From Natronocalculus amylovorans (GTDB lineage Archaea; Halobacteriota; Halobacteria; Halobacteriales; Haloferacaceae), in assembly GCF_023638035.1 (NCBI RefSeq), contig NZ_JAKRVX010000002.1, positions 186,001-250,000 on the forward strand: a stretch of 64,000 bases of DNA, written 5' to 3'. The notes below the pieces were generated by a model, which made no database searches, was not told the DNA's origin, and worked only from the letters and a program-made list of their open reading frames with translations. Made by a program: the position numbers and the translations under genes. This document shows positions 33,454-44,495 of this stretch, in pieces (the stretch's first letter is position 1; each line of letters begins with the position of its first letter).

Positions 33454-35679
33454 ATGAACGAAGTGCAACTTGAAGTGGCGAAGGCGTACCCGAACGATTC
33501 GGGGCGTGGAATCGCCCGTTTAGACCCCGACACACTGCTGCATCTAAAGCTCTCTCCAGGGGATATTATTGAGATTGAAGGTGCAGAACTCACTGCTGCC
33601 AAGGTTTGGCGTGCAGATAGACAGGATTGGAATACAGATACCGTCCGAATTGACGGATTCACTCGACAGAATGCAGACGTTGGAATTGGCGAACGAGTGA
33701 CAATTCGGAAGGCAGAGGCGGAAAAAGCCGAGCGGCTTGTGCTTGCTCCACCGGAGGAGGCAAGCGTCCAGTTCGGCTCTGATGCAGCCGGTATGGTGAA
33801 ACGACAGATCCTCAAACGGCCTGTCGTCCAACGCGACATCGTCCCGGTGATGAGTTCGACAAATCATCCGTTTATGCGATCGCCAGGACAGGCAATTCCG
33901 TTGATTGCAGTGGAAACTGAGCCCGAAGGGGTTTGTCTGATCACTGAGGATACGGATGTCGAACTCCGTGAGGAACCAATCAGTGGATTCGAAAAAACAG
34001 GTGGTGGCATAACCTACGAAGATATCGGTGGCCTCGAAAACGAGATCCAACGCGTTCGTGAGATGGTTGAGCTGCCGATGAAGCATCCGCAGATCTTCAA
34101 AAAGCTCGGCATTGAGCCGCCGCAAGGTGTGTTGCTTCACGGACCGCCTGGAACCGGAAAAACACTGCTCGCAAAAGCAGTCGCCAACGAGACCTCTGCA
34201 AGTTTCTTCTCTATTGCTGGCCCGGAGATCATCTCAAAATACTACGGTGAATCAGAGCAACAGCTCCGAGAGATCTTCGAAGATGCGAAAGACGAGTCAC
34301 CAGCGATCATCTTTATCGATGAATTGGATTCGATCGCCCCAAAACGCGAAGATGTGACTGGTGAAGTTGAGCGGCGTGTTGTCGCCCAACTGCTCACAAT
34401 GATGGACGGCCTCGAGGCCCGTGGTCAAGTGATCGTCATTGCAGCAACAAACCGAGTGGATTCGGTTGATCCAGCACTGCGTCGTCCGGGTCGATTCGAT
34501 CGTGAGATTGAGATCGGTGTTCCCGACGAAGTTGGACGAAAGGAAGTGCTCCAGATCCACACCCGAGGTATGCCGCTTTCGGATGATGTGTCGCTCGATC
34601 ACCTCGCAGATGAGACACATGGCTTCGTTGGTGCAGACATCGAGAGTTTGACCAAAGAAGCGGCCATGAAGGCACTTCGCCGATATCTCCCAGAGATCGA
34701 CCTTGATGAGGAGGATATCCCACCAAGCCTCATTGATCGGATGATTGTCAAGCGGCAGGACTTCACCGGTGCGCTTTCAGAAGTCGAGCCATCCGCAATG
34801 CGAGAGGTGCTTGTCGAACTCCCAAAAATCACATGGGACGACGTTGGCGGTCTCACGGATCCGAAACAAAAAGTCAAAGAAAGCGTCGAGTGGCCGCTGA
34901 CAAATCCCGAAAAATTCGATCGGATGGGTATTGACGCACCGAAAGGTGTGCTCCTCTACGGCCCGCCAGGGACCGGAAAGACGCTCATGGCAAAAGCGGT
35001 TGCAAGCGAGACAAATGCGAACTTCATTTCCGTTCGTGGTCCACAACTGCTTTCGAAATGGGTCGGAGAATCCGAGAAGGCAATCCGACAGACGTTCCGA
35101 AAGGCACGGCAAGTGAGTCCAACAATCATCTTCTTTGATGAGCTGGACAGCCTTGCACCCGCTCGTGGCCAAGAGATGGGCAACAATGTGTCAGAGCGCG
35201 TTGTGAACCAGCTTCTGACTGAGCTTGATGGGCTCGAAGAGATGGGCAATGTGATGGTCATCGGTGCGACAAACCGTCCAGACATGATCGACCCAGCACT
35301 GATCCGATCGGGTCGGTTCGATCGACTTGTCATGATCGGCCAACCCGACGAGGAAGGCAGAGAGCAGATTCTCCGAATCCACACCGGAAACACACCGCTT
35401 GCAGCGGATGTGAGCCTTCGAGAGATCGCGGAGATAACCGATGGCTACGTCGGCTCCGATCTTGAGTCGATCGCTCGTGAAGCCGCAATTGAGGCGCTGA
35501 GAGAGACCGACGATGCCGAGGAAGTCGAGATGCGACACTTCCGAAAGGCAATGGAGTCGGTGCGTCCAACGATCAACGAGGATATTATGTCCTACTACGA
35601 GGATATCGAACAGCAGTTCAAAGGTGGCGGCAGCGATCGATTCCGCGAACAGCGCGACGGACGTATCGGGTTCCAGTAG
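33454..35679 (+). CDS. Cdc48/VAT-type double AAA+ ATPase
   Basis: This 741-residue protein is the archaeal p97/VAT homologue that unfolds proteins and feeds the proteasome. The N-terminal double-psi barrel and second N subdomain ([21 protein letters not shown]) occupy about residues 1-185. The two AAA+ modules follow: Walker [15 protein letters not shown] with [12 protein letters not shown], then [14 protein letters not shown] with [13 protein letters not shown]. Arginine fingers are in [10 protein letters not shown] and RSGRFDRLV. It should form hexameric rings. Haloarchaea usually have several paralogues, so the exact symbol is left open. It is monocistronic with a possible operator upstream. 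Confidence 0.95.
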   Translation: MNEVQLEVAKAYPNDSGRGIARLDPDTLLHLKLSPGDIIEIEGAELTAAKVWRADRQDWNTDTVRIDGFTRQNADVGIGERVTIRKAEAEKAERLVLAPPEEASVQFGSDAAGMVKRQILKRPVVQRDIVPVMSSTNHPFMRSPGQAIPLIAVETEPEGVCLITEDTDVELREEPISGFEKTGGGITYEDIGGLENEIQRVREMVELPMKHPQIFKKLGIEPPQGVLLHGPPGTGKTLLAKAVANETSASFFSIAGPEIISKYYGESEQQLREIFEDAKDESPAIIFIDELDSIAPKREDVTGEVERRVVAQLLTMMDGLEARGQVIVIAATNRVDSVDPALRRPGRFDREIEIGVPDEVGRKEVLQIHTRGMPLSDDVSLDHLADETHGFVGADIESLTKEAAMKALRRYLPEIDLDEEDIPPSLIDRMIVKRQDFTGALSEVEPSAMREVLVELPKITWDDVGGLTDPKQKVKESVEWPLTNPEKFDRMGIDAPKGVLLYGPPGTGKTLMAKAVASETNANFISVRGPQLLSKWVGESEKAIRQTFRKARQVSPTIIFFDELDSLAPARGQEMGNNVSERVVNQLLTELDGLEEMGNVMVIGATNRPDMIDPALIRSGRFDRLVMIGQPDEEGREQILRIHTGNTPLAADVSLREIAEITDGYVGSDLESIAREAAIEALRETDDAEEVEMRHFRKAMESVRPTINEDIMSYYEDIEQQFKGGGSDRFREQRDGRIGFQ

Positions 35680-35896
35680 CGTCGCATCGGAATTACACTT
35701 CGACCGGTGTTGGCTCTTTATATGAAATCGGAGTATGATTTCGGTACGGAGATTGTAGGTTGTGTACCAAAAGCAGGCAAGTAAACCCTCAATATCCACT
35801 GATAGTCACACATGTATATTTATTGCCGGTGAATAACGAGTAACTTCATCAAATTTTGAAATTATATGAGCGGTTCATGTTTTTAAATTGCGTTAC

Positions 35897-35905
35897 AAAA
35901 TATAC
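35897..35905 (+). promoter_or_regulatory. TATA box of the beta-helix gene
   Basis: AAAATATAC is centred about 27 bp before the ATG at 35928 and supports that start over the longer open frame from 35856. The 248 bp before the gene are AT-rich and carry a second TATA-like TTTATAT near 35719 with no gene assigned to it. Confidence 0.5.
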
Positions 35906-35927
35906 AGAATACGACTCAGTTGCTGTA

Positions 35928-36848
35928 ATGGAAGAAATGGATCACTCCTACCGGTCGACACGGCGAAAGTACCTCTCGGCAACAGCTGCAATTGGAGGAC
36001 TTGCGATTGCATCCGGAACAGCAAGTGCATGTGACGAGAAAGACAAAAAGAAAGATGATGAGAAGCGTGCTGATGAGCGTCGCGAAGAACTTGATAAATT
36101 TACTGATGGGGTTGAGTCTGAAGACACAGATCCAACAGAGATTGACTCACCAACAGTGATCACAGAGCCCGGTGCGTACGTGATTACCGAGGACATCGAA
36201 ACAGACCTGCAACGAGGTGAGGCCTGTATATTTGTGAAATCGGATAATGTGACAGTCGATGGGCGGGACAATACACTACGAGGTGGCGGTAGCGGTGCAG
36301 GTATCTTTGTCTTAGATTCAACTAATGTCCGTGTTCGAAACTGTAACATAGAGAACTTTTTGTTCGGAGTTACATATTTCGAAGCGGCAGATGATGGTGT
36401 GGTTGATGGGTGTACTGTAACTAACTGCACAGAAGGAATTGGGATTGACGATGCTACCGACAACGTTGTCAGAAACTGTACGCTTCGCGAGTCAAAATTG
36501 GTTGTTGAGTTTGATTCTATTGGAACGGTGTTAATAAATAATGAAATCACAGATGTCCCTGATAGAAATGGGGTCTCTCTTGCAGATTCATCGCGTTGTT
36601 ATGTTATTGACAACAAGGTAACAGGGAGTGAACAATCTGGGCTCTTCTGTGACTCTGTTATCACATCCACGATTAGTGGCAACGAGTTCACAGACAATGG
36701 TGCATACGGCATCGAGCTTGACTTCTGCGAAGATAATCGAATTACGGACAATGATCTCAGCGATAACGAAGATGGTGCATGCAACCTTGAGAACTCAGAT
36801 GCTAATTTATTCAGAGGGAATGATCCCGCGTGCGGGCCAGATGAGTAG
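35928..36848 (+). CDS. Exported right-handed beta-helix (NosD-like) protein
   Basis: This 306-residue protein has a Tat signal STRRKYLSATAAIGGLAIA ending ASAC, possibly a lipobox. A highly charged Lys/Asp/Glu linker follows. From about residue 85, regularly spaced parallel beta-helix repeats follow: NVTVDGRDNTLRGGG, NVRVRNCNIENFLFGV, GVVDGCTVTNCTEGIGI, NVVRNCTL, CYVIDNKVTGSEQSG and TISGNEFTDNGAYGI. Such proteins bind or cleave polysaccharides or act as surface or copper-enzyme accessory factors. No catalytic residues stand out, so a structural surface role is likely. A/T-richer codon use than its neighbours is visible. Confidence 0.78.
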   Translation: MEEMDHSYRSTRRKYLSATAAIGGLAIASGTASACDEKDKKKDDEKRADERREELDKFTDGVESEDTDPTEIDSPTVITEPGAYVITEDIETDLQRGEACIFVKSDNVTVDGRDNTLRGGGSGAGIFVLDSTNVRVRNCNIENFLFGVTYFEAADDGVVDGCTVTNCTEGIGIDDATDNVVRNCTLRESKLVVEFDSIGTVLINNEITDVPDRNGVSLADSSRCYVIDNKVTGSEQSGLFCDSVITSTISGNEFTDNGAYGIELDFCEDNRITDNDLSDNEDGACNLENSDANLFRGNDPACGPDE

Positions 36849-36859
36849 ATAGCTACCGT

Positions 36860-37624
36860 TTATTTGACCTCTACATCGTCCGTCTGTGGCGGCTCAGCGA
36901 CCGTTTCAATCCGATCGGCGAGCCACGCTGTTGCATCAACAACAGTTTGCTTGTCGGTCCCAACCAATTTAATTCGATTCGGGGCAGGGCGTCGCGCAGG
37001 GTAGCTTCCAGCAACAATCTCAAACCGTTCGTGGAGTTCAGCAAACGTCTCACCCATTGCTCCTTCAGGAACTGGTGTATAGAGCGTTTCTGTGATCCGA
37101 TCACCACCAAACTGGTCTGCAATCTGATCAAACATCGCGCGCATTTCATCTGGAATTCCCGGAAGGACAAACACTGTTTCGAGGATACATCCTGGTGAGA
37201 GCCCGACTTCATTGAGAAGCGGTTCTGCACCGGCCGGAATCGACGCCTGTGCATCCGGATCAACCCGAAGGTCGTATGTCTCTACGAGCTCTGGATGGTC
37301 GGCTCGATATTGAGCCATCGTTTCGAGCACATCCTCACGCGCAGCATCATTGACGTCGACTGATTGTCCAAACGCACCAGCAACGGCCTCCATTGTGATG
37401 TCGTCGTGGGTTCCACCAAGCCCACCAGTTGTGATCACGGCATCAAAGGTCGAACTCCACTCACGGATTGTATCCGCAATGAGTTGTTGTTCATCGGGGA
37501 CAACCAAAATACGTTGAACCGTTGCACCACGCGCTGTGAGCTGTCGTGCAAGCCAACTTGCATTGGTATTTTCGGTGTCACCAGACAGCAACTCATCCCC
37601 GATCGTCAGCAGTGCAACGTCCAT
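36860..37624 (-). CDS. Molybdopterin-binding (CinA N-terminal-like) protein
   Basis: This 254-residue protein begins VALLTIGDELLSGDTENTNASWLARQL and has ITTGGLGGTHDDITMEAV, the hallmarks of the CinA/MoCF_biosynth domain. It continues through GLSPGCILE and VFVLPGIPDEMRAMFD to a short C-terminal region. It lacks the nicotinamide-nucleotide amidase domain of full CinA, so it is the stand-alone form common in archaea. These are related to ADP-ribose pyrophosphatases; the true substrate is unknown. It lies 50 bp downstream of phoU on the same strand and may be read through from the pst transcript. Confidence 0.88.
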   Translation of the reverse strand: MDVALLTIGDELLSGDTENTNASWLARQLTARGATVQRILVVPDEQQLIADTIREWSSTFDAVITTGGLGGTHDDITMEAVAGAFGQSVDVNDAAREDVLETMAQYRADHPELVETYDLRVDPDAQASIPAGAEPLLNEVGLSPGCILETVFVLPGIPDEMRAMFDQIADQFGGDRITETLYTPVPEGAMGETFAELHERFEIVAGSYPARRPAPNRIKLVGTDKQTVVDATAWLADRIETVAEPPQTDDVEVK

Positions 37625-37674
37625 ATCGGGTATGAGGGAGCCAAAGAGAAAGAACGTTTCCGAGCGGTACCGAC

Positions 37675-38349
37675 TTAGTAGATCAGTTCGTCGTTGTTCT
37701 CGATCATGTACAGCGTCCGTGCTGCGATATTGACCGCATGATCGCCAACACGTTCGAGGTCACGGATAGTAAGAAGTAGTCGCGAGACATCTTTCATAAG
37801 GATCGGGATGTCCTCATCGTTATTTGAGCGCTCCCCTTCGATCAGATCACGGACCACAATTTCGCTTGCGATTTCACAGAGTTCGTCAAGTTCGTCATCT
37901 TTTTCAGCGACCTCATAACACATCTGTGGTCGATCGCCGGAGTATGCAGTCATGGCCCGATCGAGCATCTCAAGCGTTACGTCTCCGAGTCGCTGGATGT
38001 CAACATCTGGAAACACATCACGCTGAGCGTTTTTTGCATACTGCCCGAGATTTGTCGCAAGATCCGCAATCCGTTCTAAATCAGTAATTATCTTGAACGA
38101 TGCTGCAATAAATCGAAGATCACCGGCAACTGGTTGTTGGAGTGCAATCAAGTTGATACAGTCCTTTTCAAGTTCGAGGTACATCTCGTTGATTTCTCCG
38201 TCACCAGTTATGACCTCCTCAGCAAGCTGGGCATCTTTCTGTGCTAGTGCATCCAGACCCATTCGAAGCCGTTCCGCAACGACCTCACTCATATAGAGAA
38301 CGTCACCGCGAAGATCTTCAAGCTTGGTTTGATATTCGTTTCGTGGCAT
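37675..38349 (-). CDS. phoU: Phosphate transport regulator PhoU
   Basis: This 224-residue protein consists of two three-helix PhoU repeats. Each carries the metal-binding type motif: DLERIADLATNLGQYA and DLERVGDHAVNIAART. PhoU modulates the Pst transporter and phosphate signalling. It is the last pst-related gene of a long minus-strand array (pstS-pstC-pstA-pstB-pstB-phoU), 86 bp after pstB. A TATA-like CCCTTTTGC about 27 bp before its ATG suggests it can also be transcribed by itself. A second, AbrB-fused PhoU is encoded at 46692. Confidence 0.93.
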   Translation of the reverse strand: MPRNEYQTKLEDLRGDVLYMSEVVAERLRMGLDALAQKDAQLAEEVITGDGEINEMYLELEKDCINLIALQQPVAGDLRFIAASFKIITDLERIADLATNLGQYAKNAQRDVFPDVDIQRLGDVTLEMLDRAMTAYSGDRPQMCYEVAEKDDELDELCEIASEIVVRDLIEGERSNNDEDIPILMKDVSRLLLTIRDLERVGDHAVNIAARTLYMIENNDELIY

Positions 38350-38435
38350 ATCCTACCTCAATTCGGATGACGCAAAAGGGTTGTCCTCAGAGTGTGTCTG
38401 TGATCTATATAGACACTTAGGAGATATATACAAAA

Positions 38436-39287
38436 CTATCCGAATTTACCGGTGATATAATCTTCGACACGTTGACTCTGTGGATTTTCGAAGATCCTGT
38501 TTGTATCGTCGAACTCAACTAGCTCTCCACCAGTAAGGAACACGGCTGTTTTATCCGAAATTCGTGCCGCTTGCTGCATATTGTGCGTGACGATAACCAC
38601 CGTAAAGTCTCGAGAGAGTTCCTCGATCAGGTCCTCGATCTGGGCAGTCGCAATCGGGTCAAGCGCAGATGCGGGCTCGTCCATGAGGATTACCTGTGGG
38701 TCAACGGCGATCGCACGAGCGATACAGAGTCGCTGCTGTTGGCCACCGGAGAGGTCAAGACCTGACGTATGAAGTTTGTCTTTGACCTCATCCCAGAGTG
38801 CAGCGCCCTTGAGCGCATTCTCGACCTTCTGATCCATATCCTCCGTTTTTCCTTGGATCTTTAATCCATAGGCAACGTTATCATAGATCGATTTTGGGAA
38901 TGGATTTGGTTGTTGAAACACCATCCCGATCCGACGGCGAAGGACAACCGGATCAACATCGTCATCATAAATGTTTTTCCCACGAAACTCGATTTCCCCG
39001 TCAACACGGCAAACATCAATCTGATCATTCATCCGATTAATGCAGCGGAGGAACGTCGATTTTCCACAGCCTGATGGGCCAATCATCGCAGTAACTTGTT
39101 TTTCAGGTATCTCCATTGAGATATCCTGCAATGCCTGATCCTCACCATAGAACACATCAACGCCCTTTGCTTCAACAATGGTATCGCTACGTGTTGTGGC
39201 TCGATCGGACAACCCAGACGATGTATCAACAACCGACTCAGTGCTCCCGACAGGGTCGGCCGTTCCAGAATCATCGGCAGAAGTCAT
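38436..39287 (-). CDS. pstB: Phosphate ABC transporter ATP-binding protein PstB (copy nearest phoU)
   Basis: This 283-residue ATPase drives phosphate import. After a Ser/Thr/Asp-rich N-terminal ~45 residues come [18 protein letters not shown], Walker [29 protein letters not shown] (PstB-specific), signature LSGGQQQR and Walker [14 protein letters not shown]. It is strongly similar to the upstream pstB product over the whole domain, so the two are paralogues from duplication. The 71-bp gap to the first pstB contains a TATATATA tract that could be a separate weak promoter. Its permease partner cannot be told from sequence. Confidence 0.94.
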   Translation of the reverse strand: MTSADDSGTADPVGSTESVVDTSSGLSDRATTRSDTIVEAKGVDVFYGEDQALQDISMEIPEKQVTAMIGPSGCGKSTFLRCINRMNDQIDVCRVDGEIEFRGKNIYDDDVDPVVLRRRIGMVFQQPNPFPKSIYDNVAYGLKIQGKTEDMDQKVENALKGAALWDEVKDKLHTSGLDLSGGQQQRLCIARAIAVDPQVILMDEPASALDPIATAQIEDLIEELSRDFTVVIVTHNMQQAARISDKTAVFLTGGELVEFDDTNRIFENPQSQRVEDYITGKFG

Positions 39288-39358
39288 TTCGTAACAGCAT
39301 ATATATGGTTCAAGCAGATACCTGTTGCGGAGTTAGCCCGTTCAAGTTGTACAACAGA

Positions 39359-40192
39359 CTATCCAAATTTACCCGTAATATAATCTTCAACCTGCTTGTG
39401 TTCTGGATCTTCAAAGATTCTTTGTGTTTCACCAAATTCAACGAGTTCTCCGCCTGTGAGAAAGACTGCAGTTTTATCCGAGATTCGGGCAGCCTGCTGC
39501 ATGTTGTGTGTGACAATAATAACGGTGTACTCGTCTGCAAGATCATCGATAAGATCTTCGATCTTTGCGGCTGCGATCGGGTCAAGCGCGGATGTTGGCT
39601 CGTCCATCAGGATGACTTCTGGATCGGGAGCGATTGCACGAGCAATGCAGAGCCGTTGTTGTTGTCCACCGGAGAGATCAAGCCCTGAGCTGTCGAGTTT
39701 GTCGTTTACTTCATCCCAGAGTGCTGCACCACGAAGCGCACGTTCGACTTCTGCGTCGAGATCAACCTCTTTCTCGCGGCCTTGAACACGGAGCCCATAC
39801 GCTACATTATCGTAGATCGACTTCGGGAATGGGTTTGGCTTCTGAAACACCATTCCGATCTTTCGACGGAGGGCAACCGGGTCAACATCATTATCGTAGA
39901 CATTTTTGCCATGGAACGTGATGTCACCCTCGACACGGCAGACATCAATCTGGTCGTTCATTCGGTTGATACAGCGCAAGAATGTTGATTTTCCACAACC
40001 CGATGGGCCGATCATCGCGGTTACTTTATGTTCTGGAATCTCCATCGAGACGTTGTCGATCGCCTGATCTGATCCGTAGAACACATCGAGATTTTGAGCC
40101 TCAACAACGGTGGTGTCTGGCTGATCAGTACGGCCGGTGTCTGTGATCGATACGTCAGTGGTAATCAGTGAGTCTTCCTGTTGTGTAGACAT
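39359..40192 (-). CDS. pstB: Phosphate ABC transporter ATP-binding protein PstB (copy nearest pstA)
   Basis: This 277-residue ATPase begins [15 protein letters not shown] at ATG 40192, four bases after the pstA stop; the open frame upstream of this overlaps pstA. Motifs are [54 protein letters not shown] and [13 protein letters not shown]. It is the direct operon partner of the first pstSCA set. It differs from the second pstB at scattered positions and in the variable N-terminus, so the duplication is not recent. Confidence 0.94.
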   Translation of the reverse strand: MSTQQEDSLITTDVSITDTGRTDQPDTTVVEAQNLDVFYGSDQAIDNVSMEIPEHKVTAMIGPSGCGKSTFLRCINRMNDQIDVCRVEGDITFHGKNVYDNDVDPVALRRKIGMVFQKPNPFPKSIYDNVAYGLRVQGREKEVDLDAEVERALRGAALWDEVNDKLDSSGLDLSGGQQQRLCIARAIAPDPEVILMDEPTSALDPIAAAKIEDLIDDLADEYTVIIVTHNMQQAARISDKTAVFLTGGELVEFGETQRIFEDPEHKQVEDYITGKFG

Positions 40193-40196
40193 GTGT

Positions 40197-41096
40197 TTAG
40201 ACCTCCGTTTCGTATTTATTTCGCAGATAGATCGCAACCCCATTCATCGTCAGCAGTATCGACAAGAGCACGACAATCCCAACCCCTGCAAGATGGATAA
40301 AGTGCTGGCTTGGCTCTGCTGCCCACCCATAGATCTGAGTCGGCATGCCGCTGAATCGATCCAATGGGCCAAACGGCATTCGATTGGTGAACAGTGCACC
40401 AACCATAAGCAACGGTGCCGTTTCGCCGATCGCACGGGCAAGTGCGAGAATCGTTCCAGTAAGTATCCCCGGCATTGCGGCCGGAAGTACAACCTCTTTG
40501 ATTGTCTGCCACTTCGTTGCGCCAGTTGCGTACGATCCGTTTCGGACACTATCTGGAACTGCTCGAAGCGCTTCCTGTGAGGAGACAATAATAATTGGCA
40601 TCACCAGCAAGGCAAGCGCAACCGATCCTGCAATCAGGATCGGACCAGTCCCAATTCCGTTGACAAGTGCCGCAAGTGCCAAGAGACCGTAGACGATTGA
40701 CGGAACGCCTGCAAGGTTTGCAAGGTTTGCTTCGAGAAGTCGCGTGATGCGGGTATCTGGTGCGTATTCTTCAAGATACACTGCCGTTCCAAGACCAATA
40801 AAGAACGCAAGTATTGCAGTGAAAAGCATCAACATCACGGATGCGATAATTGCACCACGGAATCCTGCAAGCTCTGGCCGGCGAGAGCCATCAACGGTAA
40901 AGAACTGGACAAGACTAATATTGAACTCGGTGAGTCCAACGTAGAATGTGTGAGCAACGTCGAGCAACAAGAGTGCAAGCATGACCACACCAAACATCGA
41001 TGCAGCGAAGATGAGCCCAAGGAAGAGCTTATTTTTTGTATGCTCCCATCCAAGGTCGATATCGCCGAACAACCCTTCGTCAGTATCGGTGCTCAT
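40197..41096 (-). CDS. pstA: Phosphate ABC transporter permease PstA (set 1)
   Basis: This 299-residue permease has six core helices with the PstA pattern [16 protein letters not shown] and [18 protein letters not shown]-type coupling loop ([17 protein letters not shown]). The first helix follows an acidic, Thr/Asp-containing N-terminus. It pairs with PstC and PstB in the membrane to import phosphate delivered by PstS. The ATG overlaps the pstC stop by 4 nt (ATGA), so production is coupled. The second PstA (43557-44495) shares the same loop and helix motifs. Confidence 0.94.
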   Translation of the reverse strand: MSTDTDEGLFGDIDLGWEHTKNKLFLGLIFAASMFGVVMLALLLLDVAHTFYVGLTEFNISLVQFFTVDGSRRPELAGFRGAIIASVMLMLFTAILAFFIGLGTAVYLEEYAPDTRITRLLEANLANLAGVPSIVYGLLALAALVNGIGTGPILIAGSVALALLVMPIIIVSSQEALRAVPDSVRNGSYATGATKWQTIKEVVLPAAMPGILTGTILALARAIGETAPLLMVGALFTNRMPFGPLDRFSGMPTQIYGWAAEPSQHFIHLAGVGIVVLLSILLTMNGVAIYLRNKYETEV

Positions 41097-42088
41097 CGGT
41101 ACTCCTCCTGGAAACGGCGTTTAAACCAATCGTTCATCAGATTCATCACCAGTGTCATCAAAAACAGCACCAGTCCGACAGCGAAGAGGCTCTGATACTC
41201 AACAGTTCCAACAGCTGATGTACCACGAGCCATCGAAACCATATACGCAGTCATTGTCATAATTTCGCTGAACGGGTTTGCTGTGATGTTTGCGTTAAAT
41301 CCTGCCGCAAGTGTTACTGCCATTGTCTCACCGATCGCACGCGAAACTGCGAGAATATACGATGCAAAAATACCAGACACCGCAGCTGGTATTACAACGT
41401 TCAATGACACATCAAATTTTGTTGCGCCGAGTGCGTAGGCACCGTTTCGTAGATCATCGGGAACAGCCTGCATCGCATCTTCACTGATTGATGAGACCAT
41501 CGGGATCGTCATAATCCCAACAACAATCATTCCCGAGAGCATACTGTACCGTCCGATACTAATCCCAAACAGCGACTCCGCAATTGGACCCAACATGACC
41601 GGATTTATGAATGAGATTGCAAAGTACCCGTAGACAATCGTCGGGATTCCTGCAAGGACCTCAAGCGTTGGTTTCAATTTGCTTCGCACGGATTTTGAGG
41701 AATATTCGGAGAGATAGAGTGCTGTTGCTGTTCCAATCGGGATTGAAACAAATGCGGCACCAACTGTGATTGCGATCGTTCCAAATGCGATCGGTAAGAT
41801 TCCGTGTGCAGGCGTTGAGTGATCAGGGGCCCATCGTGTGCCGGTGAAGAATTCAGTAAATGTTATTGTTTGTTCAAAACTGCCACCAACAAGCACTTCG
41901 GTTATTCTGGCGCCAAAAAAGTAGCTTGCGGCGTTATCAATCAGTACAAAAAAGATCGAAAGTGTTGTGAGGACCGTGATTGCGGCACATCCAAACAGGA
42001 CACGCCGAGCTCTACGATTGGCCTTCTGGTCAGCCTTAGCTCCGGTGCCGCTTGTAATCCCTGGTCCTTGGTCGGTTTCAGTACTCAT
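41093..42088 (-). CDS. pstC: Phosphate ABC transporter permease PstC (set 1)
   Basis: This 331-residue permease has an acidic N-terminal tail with KADQKANRRARR, then six-plus helices. PstC-type motifs are [44 protein letters not shown] and [16 protein letters not shown]. It lies 15 bp after pstS and overlaps pstA by 4 nt. Compared with its paralogue at 44492 it has a longer N-terminus. Location is the cell membrane, where it forms the channel with PstA. Confidence 0.94.
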   Translation of the reverse strand: MSTETDQGPGITSGTGAKADQKANRRARRVLFGCAAITVLTTLSIFFVLIDNAASYFFGARITEVLVGGSFEQTITFTEFFTGTRWAPDHSTPAHGILPIAFGTIAITVGAAFVSIPIGTATALYLSEYSSKSVRSKLKPTLEVLAGIPTIVYGYFAISFINPVMLGPIAESLFGISIGRYSMLSGMIVVGIMTIPMVSSISEDAMQAVPDDLRNGAYALGATKFDVSLNVVIPAAVSGIFASYILAVSRAIGETMAVTLAAGFNANITANPFSEIMTMTAYMVSMARGTSAVGTVEYQSLFAVGLVLFLMTLVMNLMNDWFKRRFQEEYR

Positions 42089-42103
42089 TGTAACAACTCG
42101 TGA

Positions 42104-43129
42104 TTATTCAGGCTGAACGCTCAGATCATCACGATCGAAGCCGACCTGCTCGAGCCAACTGTCGAGTTTATCCTGGTTCTCTTGTGTAACCTCGTCCGGT
42201 GCCGCATAGAACCCCTCATCACGAGCAAACTCCTGTGCATTGTTGATATAGAACTGTGCGAAAGAACCGATCAGATCCGGTTCTTCTTCAAGGCTTGCAA
42301 GGTTGAAGTATGCAAACAATGGTCGGGCAAGCGGTGAGTAGAGACCCTCCTCGATATTATCTTCTTCTGGGAGGTAGAAATCACCGTCAACATCGCTCTC
42401 GACAGGTACTGCCTCAATTGGCTGGTCATCCTCAATTTCGCGGAGATAACCAAGACCGCCCCAACCGAACGCATACTGATTGTCGGCTACTGCGCCCATA
42501 ATTTCGTTTGTTTGGCTGGTTGCGGAGTAATCGTCTCGGATATTCCCCATCTCACCATTAATATACTCAGTGAAGTAGTCGAACGTACCAGAAGCACTGT
42601 CACGGGCGTGCAGTTGCATCTCCTCGTCCGGCCACTCATCACGAACGTCGCTCCAGAGTTCGATATCTGATTCGAACTCCCAAATCATTTGCAGCTCTTC
42701 AAGCGTAATATTGTCTACCCAGTCATTCTCCGAGTTTTTAACGACTGAGAGCCCGTCAAGACCGACTTCAAGGAAGTCGTAATCAACACCCTCCTCCTCA
42801 CATAGCGCAATCTCTTCGTCAGTGATTTCACGGCTTGCACTCTGAACCGCGGAGTTTGCACGACAGAACTCTTGGAATCCAGCACCAGTTCCTTGTGGAT
42901 CGACATCAACGAGAACATCTTGGAACTCGTTTTGGAAATTCTCACCAGTCCAAGAAGTAATCGGTGCCACTGTGTTGGACCCTGATGCATCGATTGTTCC
43001 AGCAAGGCCATCACCGTCACCACCACCGGTACATCCTGCAATGGCAATAGCACCAACTGTGCCCGCACCAGCAAGGAATTGACGTCTGTTTACTGTGCGA
43101 TCGGTTGTATCCGATGAGCGGTTTCTCAT
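42104..43129 (-). CDS. pstS: Phosphate-binding lipoprotein PstS (set 1)
   Basis: This 341-residue protein has a Tat signal (VNRRQFLAGAGTVGAIA) and lipobox IAGC, then a Gly/Asp spacer. The binding fold shows ASGSNTVAPI near the start, GTGAGFQEFC and [13 protein letters not shown], which are the phosphate-coordinating Ser/Thr loops of PstS, and ANAIYAFGWGGL-type segment QYAFGWGGLGYL. It is anchored outside the membrane and passes phosphate to PstCA. A TATA element 25 bp before the ATG and a TAGCAG motif shared with the other pstS promoter lie upstream. Confidence 0.94.
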   Translation of the reverse strand: MRNRSSDTTDRTVNRRQFLAGAGTVGAIAIAGCTGGGDGDGLAGTIDASGSNTVAPITSWTGENFQNEFQDVLVDVDPQGTGAGFQEFCRANSAVQSASREITDEEIALCEEEGVDYDFLEVGLDGLSVVKNSENDWVDNITLEELQMIWEFESDIELWSDVRDEWPDEEMQLHARDSASGTFDYFTEYINGEMGNIRDDYSATSQTNEIMGAVADNQYAFGWGGLGYLREIEDDQPIEAVPVESDVDGDFYLPEEDNIEEGLYSPLARPLFAYFNLASLEEEPDLIGSFAQFYINNAQEFARDEGFYAAPDEVTQENQDKLDSWLEQVGFDRDDLSVQPE

Positions 43130-43556
43130 CAGTTACACAAAACGCGATATCGCATAAGAACACTGCTAATAGGTATATACAGGCTCCTGTAGCGCTTGGT
43201 AGCAAACAATAGAGATATAGAGTCTATTGAGCACTCTACAGACCAAGAGAAACAAAGCTCATGGCGTACAAACAGAAGCGACGTAGAGACGGTATGTTGG
43301 CAGTACATTGAAGAGGCAGATCGCTCACCGTTTCTATGGAGATATTGCAGCAGGTAATTACAGTGTCAACAAAGACATTGTTGAGGTATCACTACAGAGC
43401 AGAAATAACCGACATTTGCTGAGCTGTATCTATAAATATATATCCCAAGGAGAGTGTTCAGAAACAAAAATCACATCTATATAATATATAATCTAGAACA
43501 AATACCAAATTTTTTGCGATGTTTGTAATGTACTGTCGACGGACAAAAAAGCGAAA
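43130..43556. other. 427-bp gene-free region between the two pst sets
   Basis: No convincing gene is present. On the minus strand the right end has a T-tract (plus-strand AAAAAA at 43543-43549) suited to terminate the upstream pst transcript. The left end has the pstS promoter (43154-43168). The middle is AT-rich, especially 43427-43500 with TATATA tracts. One plus-strand frame of 54 codons without an ATG spans 43193-43357; its length is within chance. The region could be a relic of a duplication junction. Confidence 0.5.
43154..43168 (-). promoter_or_regulatory. pstS (set 1) promoter with TAGCAG element
   Basis: On the minus strand TAGCAG (43168-43163), five bases, then TTAT (43157-43154) precede the ATG at 43129 by about 25 bp. 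The same TAGCAG-N5-TTAT order occurs in front of the second pstS. The shared block could be a phosphate-response (P-box-like) site joined to BRE/TATA. Confidence 0.45.
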
Positions 43557-44495
43557 CTACCGCGTCTCGTACCGATTTCGGATGTAGATCGCCGTTGCAT
43601 TCATAAACAGGAGCACAGAGAGCAACACGACAATCCCTGCCGCGGCGATATGCTGGAACTCGGCTTGGGGGAGTCGTGCCCAATCGAAAATCTGCATGGG
43701 CATTGCTGCAAACGGCCCGAAGAGATCAGGATACGGTACTCCAGCAGTAGTTTTGACTGGTGGGACGAACATCGAGGTTGCGGCACCGACCATGATGATT
43801 GGAGCCGTTTCACCGATCGCACGTGATAGTGACAAGATTGTACCAGTCATAATACCGGGCATTGCCCGTGGAAGGACAACATCTCGTGTGACTTCCCATT
43901 TGTTCGCACCAAGCCCGTATGCAGCCTGCCGTTGTGAATCAGGAACTGCTCGCAACGCTTCTTGACTGGAGACGATAACGATCGGTAAAATCAGTAGTGT
44001 CAGCGTCAGTGCTGCAGCAATGAGGCTTGTTCCTAACTGAAATGCTCGAACAAACATTGCAAGCCCCAGCAGTCCATACACGATCGATGGAACACCAGCG
44101 AGGTTTGCGATGTTTGCCTCAATAAATGCGGTCAGCTTTGTCTCAGGTGCATACTCTTCTAAATAGATCGCCGCACCGACACCGAGGAACATAGTAAAGA
44201 CTGCAGTCAATGCAATGAGCAGGATCGAACCAATAAGTGCTGGATAGATTCCCGCACCACGCCCGGTTGGGAGGTAGTTCTCTGCAAATCGGGATGGTGG
44301 ATATGTGAGGAAGTCAAGTGAGAGCCAGCCCCACGATTCATACAGTACATCTGCAATCAGTGCGACAAGCGCAACAATACCAACAAGGGTTGATGCAAAA
44401 CAGATTGCAACAAAGATCTTTCCGATTGTCCGTTTCCGATCGACATCATCCCCAACGTTCTCAAACGGGGAGCCACCGGCTGTATCGCTGCTCAT
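43557..44495 (-). CDS. pstA: Phosphate ABC transporter permease PstA (set 2)
   Basis: This 312-residue permease has [20 protein letters not shown] and [23 protein letters not shown] as coupling and helix motifs. Between helices it carries [21 protein letters not shown], which is absent from the other PstA and probably forms an external loop. The ATG overlaps the pstC stop by 4 nt. No pstB follows directly; the transcript ends in a 427-bp gene-free region, so this set must share the ATPases encoded downstream or use another. Confidence 0.93.
   Translation of the reverse strand: MSSDTAGGSPFENVGDDVDRKRTIGKIFVAICFASTLVGIVALVALIADVLYESWGWLSLDFLTYPPSRFAENYLPTGRGAGIYPALIGSILLIALTAVFTMFLGVGAAIYLEEYAPETKLTAFIEANIANLAGVPSIVYGLLGLAMFVRAFQLGTSLIAAALTLTLLILPIVIVSSQEALRAVPDSQRQAAYGLGANKWEVTRDVVLPRAMPGIMTGTILSLSRAIGETAPIIMVGAATSMFVPPVKTTAGVPYPDLFGPFAAMPMQIFDWARLPQAEFQHIAAAGIVVLLSVLLFMNATAIYIRNRYETR

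Noticed and set aside
43193-43357. 54-codon plus-strand open frame between the pst sets, considered as a transposase remnant
   Set aside because: No ATG, no recognised motif, and length within chance for AT-rich DNA.
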